Assembly: GCA_905203645.1 (NCBI GenBank)
Contig: CAJKWP010000030.1
Location: forward strand, 1 to 14,615
Origin: an uncultured Christensenella sp.
GTDB lineage: Bacteria; Bacillota; Clostridia; Christensenellales; UBA1242
DNA: 14,615 nt
Direction: 5' to 3'
A program made the translations under genes and the position numbers. Below, one piece after another: positions 6,364 to 14,600 of the stretch (position 1 is the first letter of the stretch; each line of letters starts with the position of its first letter). The notes below the pieces were generated by a model. That model ran no database searches. It saw only the letters and a list, made by a program, of their open reading frames with translations, and was not told the DNA's origin.

Positions 6364-8946
6364 TTAACGTTTGATTTCAACGTTTTGATAAATTTCCAAA
6401 ACGTCGCCTTCTTTGATTTGGTTGAAGTCTTTGAGTTTTATACCACATTCATAGCCTGCGTTTACTTCTGCCTTGTCGTCTTTTTGAATTTTGAGTGCTT
6501 CGACAGTTGTGTCAGCAAGTTCTTCACCGCCACGTAAAACTCTTACACCGTAATGTCTGCCAACTTTTCCGTCAAGCACGTAACTTCCTGCAACGATACC
6601 AACGGATGAAAGTTTGAACACGACACGCACTTCGGCGTGACCGCAAACAACTTTTTCGTACTTGATTGTAAGCATGCCATTGATTGCACGAGTAATATCA
6701 TCGACGATGTTGTAAATAACTTTGTAATCTTTGAGTTCAACGTGCAAATTGTCAGCCATAGACTGAATTTTGCCAGCGATTTTCAGGTTGAAATTGATAA
6801 CAACTGAGCCAGTTGCTTGTGCCAAAACCAAATCGGATTCGGTCACTGCACCTGCACCGCTGTGTACGCACACAACCTTGACTTCTTCGTTTTTGATTGC
6901 AGTAAGCGTTTGCTTCAACGCTTCGACAGAACCTTGGGTATCTGCCTTTATTATTATATTCAAGTTTTTCAATTTTCCTTCGTTTACTTTGTTCATAAAG
7001 TCGTCAAGTGAAACGCCGGAAGTTGATTGAGCACGTTCTTCTTTGATTTTAAGTTTACGTTCTTCGATAACTTGTTTTGAAAGTTTTTCGTTTACAACAT
7101 ATACTTGGTCGCCAGATTGTGGAACTTCGTCAAATCCAAGCACGCTTACTGGCATAGATGGAGTTGCTTGTTTGATTTGTTTGCCGTTTTCGTCAAACAT
7201 TGCCCTTATTTTTCCAAATGTTACACCGCTTATCATGTTGTCACCGACTTTGAGTGTTCCATTTTGAACAATAAGATTTGCAACAGGACCTTTTGCCTTG
7301 TCAAGTTCGGCTTCCAAAACCACTGCAACGGCAAGGCGGTCTGGATTGGCTTTAAGTTCTTGCATTTCGGCAACAAGTTGAATCATATTCAAAAGGTTGT
7401 CAATTCCAGTTCCATTTTTTGCGGATACTGGAACAATGATTGTGTCACCGCCCCATTCTTCGGGCAAAAGTCCGTTTTCGGAAAGTTGTTGTTTGACACG
7501 TTCGGGATTTGCTTCTGGTTTGTCCATTTTGTTCATTGCAACAATGATTGGAACTTGGGCTGCTTTTATGTGATTTATTGCCTCAATAGTTTGTGGCATT
7601 ATGCCGTCGTCAGCAGCAACGACCAAAATTGCGATATCGGTGATTTTTGCACCCCTTGCACGCATTGCTGTAAATGCTGCGTGACCTGGTGTGTCGATGA
7701 AAGTGATTTTGTCACCATTGTTTGTGATTGAATAAGCACCGATTTTTTGAGTTATTCCGCCCGCTTCACCGCTTGCAACATTTGTTCTGCGGATTGCATC
7801 CAAAAGTGATGTTTTGCCGTGGTCAACGTGTCCCATAACGGCAACAACTGGTGGACGTGGTTTAAGATCTTCGTCATTTTCTTCATCTGCTGTGGCAATA
7901 AGTTCTTCTTCGGCGGTTTTTTCGATTTTTTGTTCCAATTTGATGCCAAGTTCACTGCAAATAAGTTCGGCTGTGCCAAAGTCAATCGAACTGTTTATAG
8001 TTGCCATAACACCCAAAATCATGAGTTTTTTGATAATTTCGGCAACCGGTTTTCCAATTTTTTCGGAAAGGGCTTTGACAGTGATTGTTTCGGTTGTGAT
8101 TACAGCACTGTCAACAGCTTTTGCAACAAAAACTTCTTGTTTCTTTTTGGTTTTGATAAGTTTTCTGGAACCCATGGTTGTTTCGTCAAAACCGTCGACA
8201 TCTTCAATGATGATGTTACGTCTTGAAAGTGCCTTTTTGTTTGGTTTGTTTTTTTCTTCCAAATTGCGTTGCGATTTGTTTTTGTTTCCGTACTGACGTT
8301 CCGGTTGAGCCAATACACTGCTGCTTTCAAGTGGAGCAAAAACCCTTACATTGTTTGCTTTGCTTGGAGCAAAAGAATTTCCTTTTTGGAATTTGTAGTC
8401 TTTGTTTTCAAATGGTTTTGAAAATTGTCTTTGACCATTGTTGTTTTGCCTGTTTTGATTGAATTTGTTGTCAAAAGGTCTGTTTTCACGTGGGCGATTG
8501 TTGTTATAATTGTTGTTATACTTGTTTTGATTGTCATATCTGTTTTGGTTGTTAAAGGTTCTTTTGTTGTCAAAAGATACTTTTCCGCCATAGCTATTTT
8601 GGGAAAAGTTGTTTTGATTTTTGCTGGAGTCTTTGTTAAAAGTTTTTTGTTGTGTTTGCTTGTTGCTTTGTTCTTCCACAATTGCTGTTTGCGAATGAGC
8701 ATCGTCAAGTGCTGGCTTTTGGTGTTGCAATTGATCCTTTTCTTGATCTTGTTTAAATTTTGCAAATTCTTCATTTTTTTTGCGTATTGCTTCACATTTG
8801 AAGTTGGCAACAGACTTTGCAAAATCTTCACCTTGCAATTTGTATTGTCTTATTTCCCTTAACAAATTTTGTATTGCACCACTTGTTTGAATTTGGTGAA
8901 TACTTTTTAATTGATGTAATCCTTGTTCTTTATTGTTTGTAGTCAA
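6364..8946 (-). CDS. infB: Translation initiation factor IF-2
   Basis: IF2 is the GTPase that brings initiator fMet-tRNA to the 30S subunit and promotes subunit joining. The 860-residue protein has an IF2_N-type segment (about 286-335), a G domain with GHVDHGKT (372-379), GGITQ (396-400), DTPGH (418-422), NKMD (472-475) and SAK (508-510), then the beta-barrel and C-terminal tRNA-binding domains to a normal end. The first 250 residues are divergent. A basic/Gln-rich start is followed by a low-complexity stretch (103-197) rich in Asn, Gln, Arg, Phe and Tyr; 18 of residues 131-170 are Asn. The start is TTG at 8946. It is supported by an AAAGGAG site seven bases upstream, no in-frame ATG precedes it, and the next methionine is residue 258. 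The gene begins four bases after ylxQ. Confidence 0.97.
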   Translation of the reverse strand: MTTNNKEQGLHQLKSIHQIQTSGAIQNLLREIRQYKLQGEDFAKSVANFKCEAIRKKNEEFAKFKQDQEKDQLQHQKPALDDAHSQTAIVEEQSNKQTQQKTFNKDSSKNQNNFSQNSYGGKVSFDNKRTFNNQNRYDNQNKYNNNYNNNRPRENRPFDNKFNQNRQNNNGQRQFSKPFENKDYKFQKGNSFAPSKANNVRVFAPLESSSVLAQPERQYGNKNKSQRNLEEKNKPNKKALSRRNIIIEDVDGFDETTMGSRKLIKTKKKQEVFVAKAVDSAVITTETITVKALSEKIGKPVAEIIKKLMILGVMATINSSIDFGTAELICSELGIKLEQKIEKTAEEELIATADEENDEDLKPRPPVVAVMGHVDHGKTSLLDAIRRTNVASGEAGGITQKIGAYSITNNGDKITFIDTPGHAAFTAMRARGAKITDIAILVVAADDGIMPQTIEAINHIKAAQVPIIVAMNKMDKPEANPERVKQQLSENGLLPEEWGGDTIIVPVSAKNGTGIDNLLNMIQLVAEMQELKANPDRLAVAVVLEAELDKAKGPVANLIVQNGTLKVGDNMISGVTFGKIRAMFDENGKQIKQATPSMPVSVLGFDEVPQSGDQVYVVNEKLSKQVIEERKLKIKEERAQSTSGVSLDDFMNKVNEGKLKNLNIIIKADTQGSVEALKQTLTAIKNEEVKVVCVHSGAGAVTESDLVLAQATGSVVINFNLKIAGKIQSMADNLHVELKDYKVIYNIVDDITRAINGMLTIKYEKVVCGHAEVRVVFKLSSVGIVAGSYVLDGKVGRHYGVRVLRGGEELADTTVEALKIQKDDKAEVNAGYECGIKLKDFNQIKEGDVLEIYQNVEIKR

Positions 8947-8950
8947 ATTT

Positions 8951-9241
8951 TTACTCCTTTAACAACTGTTCTATTTTATCTGAAAGACCTTTGTTTTTTA
9001 TTGCGACAAGTTTGCAACCCGAAATATTTGTAATGGATGCAAGATTGTCAAGTTCGTACAAATTTGCATTTGTATCGACTTGCAGCTTTGTTGCGATTTT
9101 CTTTGTATTTTTCCCTGCTTGGCTGTCAAGTAAAACAAGGTAAACTTTGTGGGTGTAACCCTTCAAATTGTCGCCGCCCAAAACAAGATATCCTGCTTTG
9201 CGACAAATTGAAATCAAACCTGCAATTTTTTGTTCATTCAT
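8951..9241 (-). CDS. ylxQ: L7Ae-like RNA-binding protein YlxQ
   Basis: This 96-residue protein belongs to the L7Ae/L30e/S12e family, whose members bind kink-turn RNA; YlxQ is the form conserved between ylxR and infB in Gram-positive bacteria. Visible are the opening KIAGLISICRKAGYLVLGGD, the strand VYLVLLDSQAG, and NTKKIATKL. I chose ATG 9241 (MNEQK), which overlaps the ylxR stop by eight bases and has GGGG nine bases upstream. An in-frame TTG at 9259 would add six residues, with less support. The stop codon overlaps the ribosome binding site of infB, so the two are probably translationally coupled. Its exact cellular role is not settled. Confidence 0.9.
   Translation of the reverse strand: MNEQKIAGLISICRKAGYLVLGGDNLKGYTHKVYLVLLDSQAGKNTKKIATKLQVDTNANLYELDNLASITNISGCKLVAIKNKGLSDKIEQLLKE
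8954..8960 (-). promoter_or_regulatory. Ribosome binding site of infB
   Basis: AAAGGAG on the minus strand lies seven bases before the TTG start of infB and overlaps the last codons of ylxQ, its final G being followed by AA to form the ylxQ stop. It decides the TTG start, as no ATG is available nearby. Confidence 0.85.
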
Positions 9242-9482
9242 GTTTTTGTACCCCGTCAAGCACTTGCTTGTAAACTTGGTCTGAAATTTGTTTTTTGAAA
9301 ATCTTGTTTAAAACCTTTTTTGACACCAAATTTTTTTTGCATTGTTCGCTTTTGCAAATATACATTCCACGACCGACGTTTGAACCAACACACAAATTGT
9401 CATTTGCGTCTTTTGATATCCTTACAAGCAAATCTTTGTCAAATTTGTTTCTGCAAACAATACAAGTTCTTTGGGGTTTCAT
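9234..9482 (-). CDS. ylxR: YlxR family RNA-binding protein (RnpM)
   Basis: This small basic protein of 82 residues lies between nusA and ylxQ, its conserved position. The family signatures RTCIVCR (5-11) and GRGMYIC (37-43) are present. Cys7, Cys10, Cys43 and Cys48 are arranged as CxxC...C....C, although not all family members use metal. In Bacillus subtilis the homologue has been reported to bind RNase P RNA and modulate the enzyme; transfer of that role to this protein is inference. The ATG has an AAAGGA site in the 11-base gap after nusA. The end overlaps the ylxQ start by eight bases. Confidence 0.93.
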   Translation of the reverse strand: MKPQRTCIVCRNKFDKDLLVRISKDANDNLCVGSNVGRGMYICKSEQCKKNLVSKKVLNKIFKKQISDQVYKQVLDGVQKHE

Positions 9483-9493
9483 AATATTTCCTT

Positions 9494-10660
9494 TTATTCG
9501 ATATCATCCAAACTTGAAAATTCATCAAAACTGATTGGTTCAAGTTCTTCTTGATTGTTGTCATCTTCGGAAAGTTCCGAAAGTTCAAAATCAACATCTT
9601 TTACTTTTCCTGCGGAGCCTTCTACACTGCTTTCTGCCTTGACGTCGATTTTCCAGCCTGTAAGTTTTGCAGCAAGTCTTACGTTTTGTCCGTTTTTGCC
9701 GATTGCAAGTGAAAGTTTGTCATCTGGAACAATAACTTGTGAAACTTTCAAACTGTCGTTTGTTTCAACGCTTATAACCTTTGCTGGACTCAATGCCCTT
9801 GCAATATATTCAAGTGGGTCGTCACTGTAAAGAACCAAGTCGATTTTTTCGTTGTTCATTTCGCTTGAAATGGTGTTGATTCTTATGCCACGGTTACCAA
9901 CACAAGCGCCGATTGGGTCAAGACCAGGTTTTTGTGCTTGCAAAGCGATTTTTGTACGGCTTCCCGGTTCACGAGAGATGTTTTTTATAACAACTTCGCC
10001 TGTTTGAATTTCGGGTATTTCAAGTTCAAACAATTTGCGAACAAATCCCAAGTTCGACCTTGTAACTTGAATTTGTGGACCTTTGAACGAATCCTGAATT
10101 TTGCGAACATAAACTTTTATACGATCGCCAACATTGAGTTTTTCACCTGGAATTTGATCGTTTTCAAAAAGTACACCTTCGGTGTGTGAGCCTGCGATAG
10201 CAACAAAAGCGGTGCCATTGTCAATGCGTTTTACAACTGTTGTCAAAAGTTCGTCTTCTTTTTCAGAAAGTTCGCTTACAGCCGCTTGTCTTTCCATTTC
10301 TTTCAATCTTTGCATAACAACTTGTTTTGCAGTTTGGGCAGCAATTCTGCCAAAATCTTTGGTTGATTCTTCTTGGGCGACACTGTCACCGATTTGATAT
10401 GATTTTTTGATGTTTCTTGCGTCTTCAAGAGAAATTTCTTTGTCTGGGTCAGCGACTTGGTCAACAACCGTTTTGTAACTGTAAATTTTGATTGTGCATT
10501 TTTCGCTGTTGAGTTTTACCATTGCTGACTTTGCTTCTCCATATATTTTTTTGTATGCAGAAGTAAGAGCCGATTCCAATGTTTCGATAAATTGTTCTTT
10601 GTTTATTCCTTTTTGTGCTTCAAGTTCGTCAAGAGCCTGAAAAAAGTCCTTGTTTACCAT
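9494..10660 (-). CDS. nusA: Transcription termination/antitermination factor NusA
   Basis: NusA binds RNA polymerase and nascent RNA, affecting pausing, termination and antitermination. The 388-residue protein has the RNA polymerase-binding N-terminal domain (about 1-130), an S1 domain (about 137-200, with GTAFVAIAGSHTEGVLF), KH1 with GNRG (255-258) in DPIGACVGNRGIR, and KH2 with GKNG (321-324) in LSLAIGKNGQNVRLAAKLTGW. After KH2 comes a short strongly acidic tail (about 356-388) instead of the acidic repeat domains of proteobacterial NusA, as is common in Gram-positive forms. The ATG has an AAAGGA site in the 12-base gap after rimP. Confidence 0.97.
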   Translation of the reverse strand: MVNKDFFQALDELEAQKGINKEQFIETLESALTSAYKKIYGEAKSAMVKLNSEKCTIKIYSYKTVVDQVADPDKEISLEDARNIKKSYQIGDSVAQEESTKDFGRIAAQTAKQVVMQRLKEMERQAAVSELSEKEDELLTTVVKRIDNGTAFVAIAGSHTEGVLFENDQIPGEKLNVGDRIKVYVRKIQDSFKGPQIQVTRSNLGFVRKLFELEIPEIQTGEVVIKNISREPGSRTKIALQAQKPGLDPIGACVGNRGIRINTISSEMNNEKIDLVLYSDDPLEYIARALSPAKVISVETNDSLKVSQVIVPDDKLSLAIGKNGQNVRLAAKLTGWKIDVKAESSVEGSAGKVKDVDFELSELSEDDNNQEELEPISFDEFSSLDDIE

Positions 10661-10672
10661 AATATTTTCCTT

Positions 10673-11134
10673 TTAAAATTTTATTACTGGCGAAATAAGC
10701 GCCACATCTTCACGTGCAAAAGTTTGTTTTTGTTTTTCCAAAGACAACACAACTTTTGTGTCATCAAACTCCATCAAATTTCCGACAAAAGATTTTTTGC
10801 CGTCAAGTTTTTTGTAAAGTTTGACTTCGACTTCCTTGCCTTTGTTTCTTAAAAAGTCCCTTTGCGTTTTGATTGGTCTGTCAAGCCCAGCACTTTCTAC
10901 GTTCAAAATATAAGGTGCATCATCTGTTGGGTTGATTTCGTCCAAAAGTGTGTCAAGCATACGATGAACTTTTTCGCAATCTTCAATCAGTACCCCACCG
11001 TCTTTGTCGATTACAAAGGTCAAATTTTGTCCGTCAACTTTTTTTGAATAGTCAACTTCTAAAACATAATAACCAAGTTGTTCGATTTGGGGTACAACTT
11101 TTTCTGTGCAAATAGATTCTACCTTACTCGCCAT
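10673..11134 (-). CDS. rimP: Ribosome maturation factor RimP
   Basis: RimP assists early 30S assembly. The 153 residues show the N-terminal alpha/beta domain with LGYYVLEVDYSK, the linker signature ESAGLDRPIKTQRDF (about residues 80-94, the counterpart of the usual SSPGLDRPL), and the C-terminal SH3-like domain (about 100-153) with EVEVKLYKKLDGKK and ending ISPVIKF. It is the first gene of the nusA-infB operon. The ATG lies ten bases below an AGGAG site, and the putative transcription start is only about 15 bases upstream, so the leader would be very short. Confidence 0.95.
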   Translation of the reverse strand: MASKVESICTEKVVPQIEQLGYYVLEVDYSKKVDGQNLTFVIDKDGGVLIEDCEKVHRMLDTLLDEINPTDDAPYILNVESAGLDRPIKTQRDFLRNKGKEVEVKLYKKLDGKKSFVGNLMEFDDTKVVLSLEKQKQTFAREDVALISPVIKF

Positions 11135-11157
11135 AAAATGTTTACTCCTTTTTGTGC

Positions 11158-11166
11158 ATTATACCA
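11158..11166 (-). promoter_or_regulatory. Extended -10 promoter of the rimP-nusA-infB operon
   Basis: The minus strand reads TGGTATAAT, a perfect -10 hexamer (11158-11163) with the TGn extension. The -35 region falls in the terminator loop; the best candidate is TTTTCA with a 15-base spacer, which is weak, so the promoter would rely on the extended -10. The start falls near 11150, directly before the AAGGAG site of rimP. Confidence 0.65.
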
Positions 11167-11198
11167 AGAAAGTGGGCTTGAAAACAGCCCACTTTCTT
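11166..11198 (-). terminator. Intrinsic terminator after plsY
   Basis: A 13-bp perfect inverted repeat, AAGAAAGTGGGCT with AGCCCACTTTCTT, encloses a 7-base loop and lies 39 bases below the plsY stop. The GC core (AGTGGGCT/AGCCCACT) is flanked by an A-rich 5' arm and a UUUCUU-like 3' arm, so it can act as a terminator although the U-tract is short. By symmetry it could also work on the other strand. It touches the extended -10 box of the rimP promoter. Confidence 0.7.
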
Positions 11199-11237
11199 AA
11201 TCTAGCATATACATAATAACATATACAATTTTAAAAA

Positions 11238-11903
11238 TCAATCATTTTTTGGTATTTTGTTTGGTTTCTTTTTGAATGCTTTTGCCAAATTTACGCGGTT
11301 TTCCTTTCCCCACAAAAGTCTTGCAATGTTTTTTCGATGCATAAACCAAGTAAGGAAAAACAAAACAAACAAAATGCAAGTCATAGGAAAATTGGCACGA
11401 TACTTTGTTGCTTCCAAAACGGTAAGCACTGTTATGAATATGAATGAAGCAACTGCGCCATAGTCAAAGATGCAAAGATAAATAAACGATATTGCAAAAG
11501 CCACAAGTGACCACATTGGGTTTGCAACTGCAAACATTCCAAGTATGCACGCAACGCCTTTTCCGCCTTTGAAACGATAAAACACGGGAAAATTGTGACC
11601 CAAAACGCAACTTAATCCACCAATGTACAAACCGATTACGCTTGTCATGGTGTTCAGATCGCCACCAAACACAAAAAAGCCGTACAAGGATGCCAGTGCA
11701 CTTTTGACCGCGTCCAAAACCAATGTCAAAAGTCCAAATTTAAAGCCAAAGGTACGAAGCATATTCATTGTTCCTGGATTGCCACTGCCTTGTTTTGTGA
11801 TATCTGTTTTCAAAAACTTGGATAAAATTCTGGCGAAGTTGATATTCCCCAAAATGTAACCTACAAAAACCACACAAACATACTTTAATATTTCGATTAT
11901 CAT
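11238..11903 (-). CDS. plsY: Glycerol-3-phosphate acyltransferase PlsY
   Basis: PlsY transfers the acyl group from acyl-phosphate to glycerol-3-phosphate, the first committed step of phospholipid synthesis, in the cytoplasmic membrane. The 221-residue protein is mostly hydrophobic with several membrane spans. It has the three family motifs: SGNPGTMNMLRTFG (40-53), GHNFPVFYRFKGGKGVA (102-118) and HRKNIARLLWGKENR (189-203). A basic C-terminal tail follows. The ATG has AGGGGA four bases upstream in the 13-base gap after der. It is the last gene of the pepD-der-plsY unit and is followed by a terminator hairpin. Confidence 0.96.
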   Translation of the reverse strand: MIIEILKYVCVVFVGYILGNINFARILSKFLKTDITKQGSGNPGTMNMLRTFGFKFGLLTLVLDAVKSALASLYGFFVFGGDLNTMTSVIGLYIGGLSCVLGHNFPVFYRFKGGKGVACILGMFAVANPMWSLVAFAISFIYLCIFDYGAVASFIFITVLTVLEATKYRANFPMTCILFVLFFLTWFMHRKNIARLLWGKENRVNLAKAFKKKPNKIPKND

Positions 11904-11916
11904 TTTCCCCTGTAAT

Positions 11917-13233
11917 TTATTCTTCTTCTTTGCTTTTTACAACAAATCTTATTGGCGTTCCCGAAAAGTCAACCGACTTGCGGAAATAATTTTCCAAGTA
12001 TCTTTCGTAAGAAAAATGCATAAAACTTGCATTGTTTACAAACAGAACAAAAGTTGGTGGATTTGTGTCTGCCTGAGTAATATATTGAATTTTGAGTCGT
12101 TTGCCGTTGCGATAAGGTGGTTCATTGGCAAGCACTGCACTGGAAAGCAATTCGTTCAAAAGTCCGGTTGTAATACGCTTGCAACTGTTTTGATAACTGT
12201 CATAAGCGGATTGCATAATTTCGCCAAATCTTTGACCAGTAAGTGCCGACACAAAGATACATTTGTAATAATCCATAAATGACAACTTTTCGTCAAGCAT
12301 TTTTTTGAATTTGTTTTGAGTATTTTGATTTTTTTCAACCAAATCCCATTTGTTGAGCACAATTACACTTGGTTTGCCCGCTTCATGAACGTAACCTGCT
12401 ATTCTTACGTCTTGTTCGGATATTTCTTCGGATGCATCAAACACAATCAAAACTATATCTGCCCTTTCGATTGCATCAAATGTACGCAAAACCGAATATC
12501 CTTCGATGCTTTCTTTATCATAACTGCGTTGACGTCTGAGTCCCGCTGTGTCAATGAGTGTGAAATCTTTTTTGTTCCAACGAAAAGGTGTGTCGATTGC
12601 ATCACGGGTTGTACCTGCAACATCGCTTACAACCACCCTTCGTTCACCAAGCATTTTGTTTATTATGGAACTTTTGCCTGCATTTGGTCTTCCAACGACT
12701 GCAACAGAAATTGTTTGTTTTTCTTCTTGTGTTGTTTCTTCATCAAAATATGAAACAATTTGGTCCAAAACTTCGCCAAGACCTTTGCTTTGAAGACAAG
12801 AAATTACAAATGGGTCACCAAGTCCCAATGCATAAAATTCGTAAGAGTTTTCAACTTCAAAATTGTCAAGTTTGTTTACAACCAAAACAACTGGTTTTTT
12901 GCTTCTGCGAAGAAATGTTGCAACTTCTTGGTCATTTTGTGTAAGTCCTTCACGACCATCAACCATAAAAACAACGACCTTTGCCATGTCAACTGCAATT
13001 TTTGCTTGCAACATAATGTCTTTTTGAAAAACGTCTTGACTTTGATAATCAAGTCCGCCAGTATCAACAAGTCTGAAATTGTGTCCGCACCATTCGGCAT
13101 TTGCATAAATTCGGTCACGTGTTACACCAGCAACGTCGTCAACGATGCTTATACGTTTCCCGCATATTTTGTTGAAAAACGTGCTTTTGCCTACGTTCGG
13201 TCTGCCAATTATGGCTACCAATGGATTTTCCAT
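11917..13233 (-). CDS. der: Ribosome biogenesis GTPase Der (EngA)
   Basis: Der is the tandem-GTPase factor needed for 50S subunit maturation. The 438 residues carry two G domains. The first has GRPNVGKS (10-17), the switch stretch GVTRDR (36-41), DTGG (57-60) and NKLD (120-123). The second has GRPNAGKS (181-188), GTTRDA (207-212), DTAG (228-231) and NKWD (294-297). The C-terminal KH-like domain (about 350-435) includes NEPPYRNGKRLKIQYITQ and ends normally after GTPIRFV. The ATG has AAAGGA upstream in the 15-base gap after pepD. The der-plsY pairing is common in Gram-positive genomes. Confidence 0.97.
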   Translation of the reverse strand: MENPLVAIIGRPNVGKSTFFNKICGKRISIVDDVAGVTRDRIYANAEWCGHNFRLVDTGGLDYQSQDVFQKDIMLQAKIAVDMAKVVVFMVDGREGLTQNDQEVATFLRRSKKPVVLVVNKLDNFEVENSYEFYALGLGDPFVISCLQSKGLGEVLDQIVSYFDEETTQEEKQTISVAVVGRPNAGKSSIINKMLGERRVVVSDVAGTTRDAIDTPFRWNKKDFTLIDTAGLRRQRSYDKESIEGYSVLRTFDAIERADIVLIVFDASEEISEQDVRIAGYVHEAGKPSVIVLNKWDLVEKNQNTQNKFKKMLDEKLSFMDYYKCIFVSALTGQRFGEIMQSAYDSYQNSCKRITTGLLNELLSSAVLANEPPYRNGKRLKIQYITQADTNPPTFVLFVNNASFMHFSYERYLENYFRKSVDFSGTPIRFVVKSKEEE

Positions 13234-13248
13234 AATTTTTTCCTTTTG

Positions 13249-14583
13249 TTAAAGTTGTTTTGAATAATCTTTTAAGAAATGATACGCCCACAAATAAATT
13301 TTGTCAACAGATTTTAAACTGACACGTTCGTTTGGGCTGTGCATATCCCAGATGTCAAAGCCCAAAACTGCGATATTGAGTTTTGGATTTTTTTGAACAA
13401 ACACACCGCCTTCAAGGCCAGCATGAACGCGTTTTAATTGTGGAATGTCATCAAACAAATTTTGATATGACTTTTGCAAGTTTTTTACAAGTTCGCACTT
13501 TGGGTCGGTCTCAAAAAATGGATTTGTTTGCACATTTTCCATTTTGCAGTTATAACTTTTTACAAATTTTTCAAACTGCTTTAAGTGATATTGTTCGCTT
13601 TGTTTGTTGCTGCTTCGCAGTGAAAAAACAAGCAAATTTTTGTCTGTGTCAACGATTGCAATATTTTGCGATGTTTTGACAAAGCCGTCAGGATATCTTT
13701 CAAGCACTCCATGTTTTGCTTCACACAAAAATGACGTAAAATCCTTGCCAAAAACGTCGGCTTGTTGTTTTCCAATATATTCCACTTCAAGTTTTGCATC
13801 TGGTTCGGGGATAGTTTTTTCAATATCGGTTTTGCATGTCATTTGAACAAGCATACATGCACTGTTTGCAATCGCATTTGATTTTGTTCCACCACAAAGA
13901 CTTATTATTTTTGCGTCATACTTTTGGGCAAGATTTGCACAAAACTTTATGGCATTTGTACGATTTTTGTCTATGTCGGAACCCGAATGACCACCTGTCA
14001 AATTTGAAATAGTTATCTTGTAAGTTTCGCCGATATTTTTGTATTTTTTAAAACATAGTTTTACATCCGCTTGCACTATTCCTGCCGAAGCGATTTCGAT
14101 TGTATTTGAATTGTCGCCATCAAAAGATACAAGATTGTTTGCACAAAAATATTTTTTGTCAACCGTCTGTGCGCCGTTCATGGTTGTTTCTTCTTCGCTT
14201 GTGAAAATTGCAACCACTCCAAGTGGCAAATCTTCACACAAAAGAGACAAAATCGCGCTTACGCCAAGTCCGTTGTCAGCACCCAAAGTTGTGTTTTGAG
14301 CAGACAAAATATCACCATTTATTTTTGTTTTTATTGGTTGTTTTTGAAAATCAAAATTTGAATTGTTTGAAACACACACCATATCGGTGTGCGCTTGTAA
14401 AATAATTTTATTTTTGCAATTTTTATTTTTGAAAATAATTATATTTTTGTTTTTATCTTTGCAATATTCAAAATTATGTTGTTTTGCAAAATCCTGCAAA
14501 AAATCCACGATTCCCGCTTCGTTTCCGGATTCTCGTGGAATTTTTGTTAATTGATAAAAATATTTCAAAGTATTATTTTCCAT
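13249..14583 (-). CDS. pepD: Aminoacyl-histidine dipeptidase-like M20 peptidase (PepD)
   Basis: This is a cytosolic metallodipeptidase of the M20 family, PepD (Xaa-His dipeptidase) type. Recognised motifs are LQAHTDMV with His65 and Asp67, TTLGADNG with bridging Asp103, TSEEET with the catalytic/metal glutamates 130-131, FDGDN (154-158), TGGHSGSDI (the dimerisation/lid region), HAGLEGG and, near the end, HSPNE with His415. At 444 residues it is somewhat shorter than typical PepD (about 480). The substrate class is inferred. The start is ATG, 32 bases from the window edge; no ribosome binding site precedes it, and a -10-like GATAAT lies nine bases upstream, so the mRNA may be leaderless. It heads the unit pepD-der-plsY, which ties a peptide-recycling enzyme to ribosome and lipid synthesis genes only by position. 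Confidence 0.9.
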   Translation of the reverse strand: MENNTLKYFYQLTKIPRESGNEAGIVDFLQDFAKQHNFEYCKDKNKNIIIFKNKNCKNKIILQAHTDMVCVSNNSNFDFQKQPIKTKINGDILSAQNTTLGADNGLGVSAILSLLCEDLPLGVVAIFTSEEETTMNGAQTVDKKYFCANNLVSFDGDNSNTIEIASAGIVQADVKLCFKKYKNIGETYKITISNLTGGHSGSDIDKNRTNAIKFCANLAQKYDAKIISLCGGTKSNAIANSACMLVQMTCKTDIEKTIPEPDAKLEVEYIGKQQADVFGKDFTSFLCEAKHGVLERYPDGFVKTSQNIAIVDTDKNLLVFSLRSSNKQSEQYHLKQFEKFVKSYNCKMENVQTNPFFETDPKCELVKNLQKSYQNLFDDIPQLKRVHAGLEGGVFVQKNPKLNIAVLGFDIWDMHSPNERVSLKSVDKIYLWAYHFLKDYSKQL

Positions 14584-14591
14584 ATAAATAT

Positions 14592-14600
14592 ATTATCACA
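14592..14600 (-). promoter_or_regulatory. Possible extended -10 promoter of pepD
   Basis: The minus strand reads TGTGATAAT, a -10-like GATAAT with a TGn extension. The -35 box would fall at or beyond the window edge. The ATG of pepD begins nine bases below the hexamer, leaving no room for a ribosome binding site. The surroundings are very AT-rich, so confidence is low. Confidence 0.3.

Noticed and set aside
7105..7731. 208-codon open frame on the plus strand opposite infB
   Set aside because: It lies fully antisense to the conserved G-domain coding region, has an odd Cys/Phe/Trp-rich composition and no binding site; it is a shadow of infB.
8425..8640. Repetitive TTGTTG/TTATAA-like pattern resembling a tandem repeat or CRISPR array
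   Set aside because: There are no regular repeat and spacer units; the pattern is the codon expression of the Asn/Gln-rich region of IF2.
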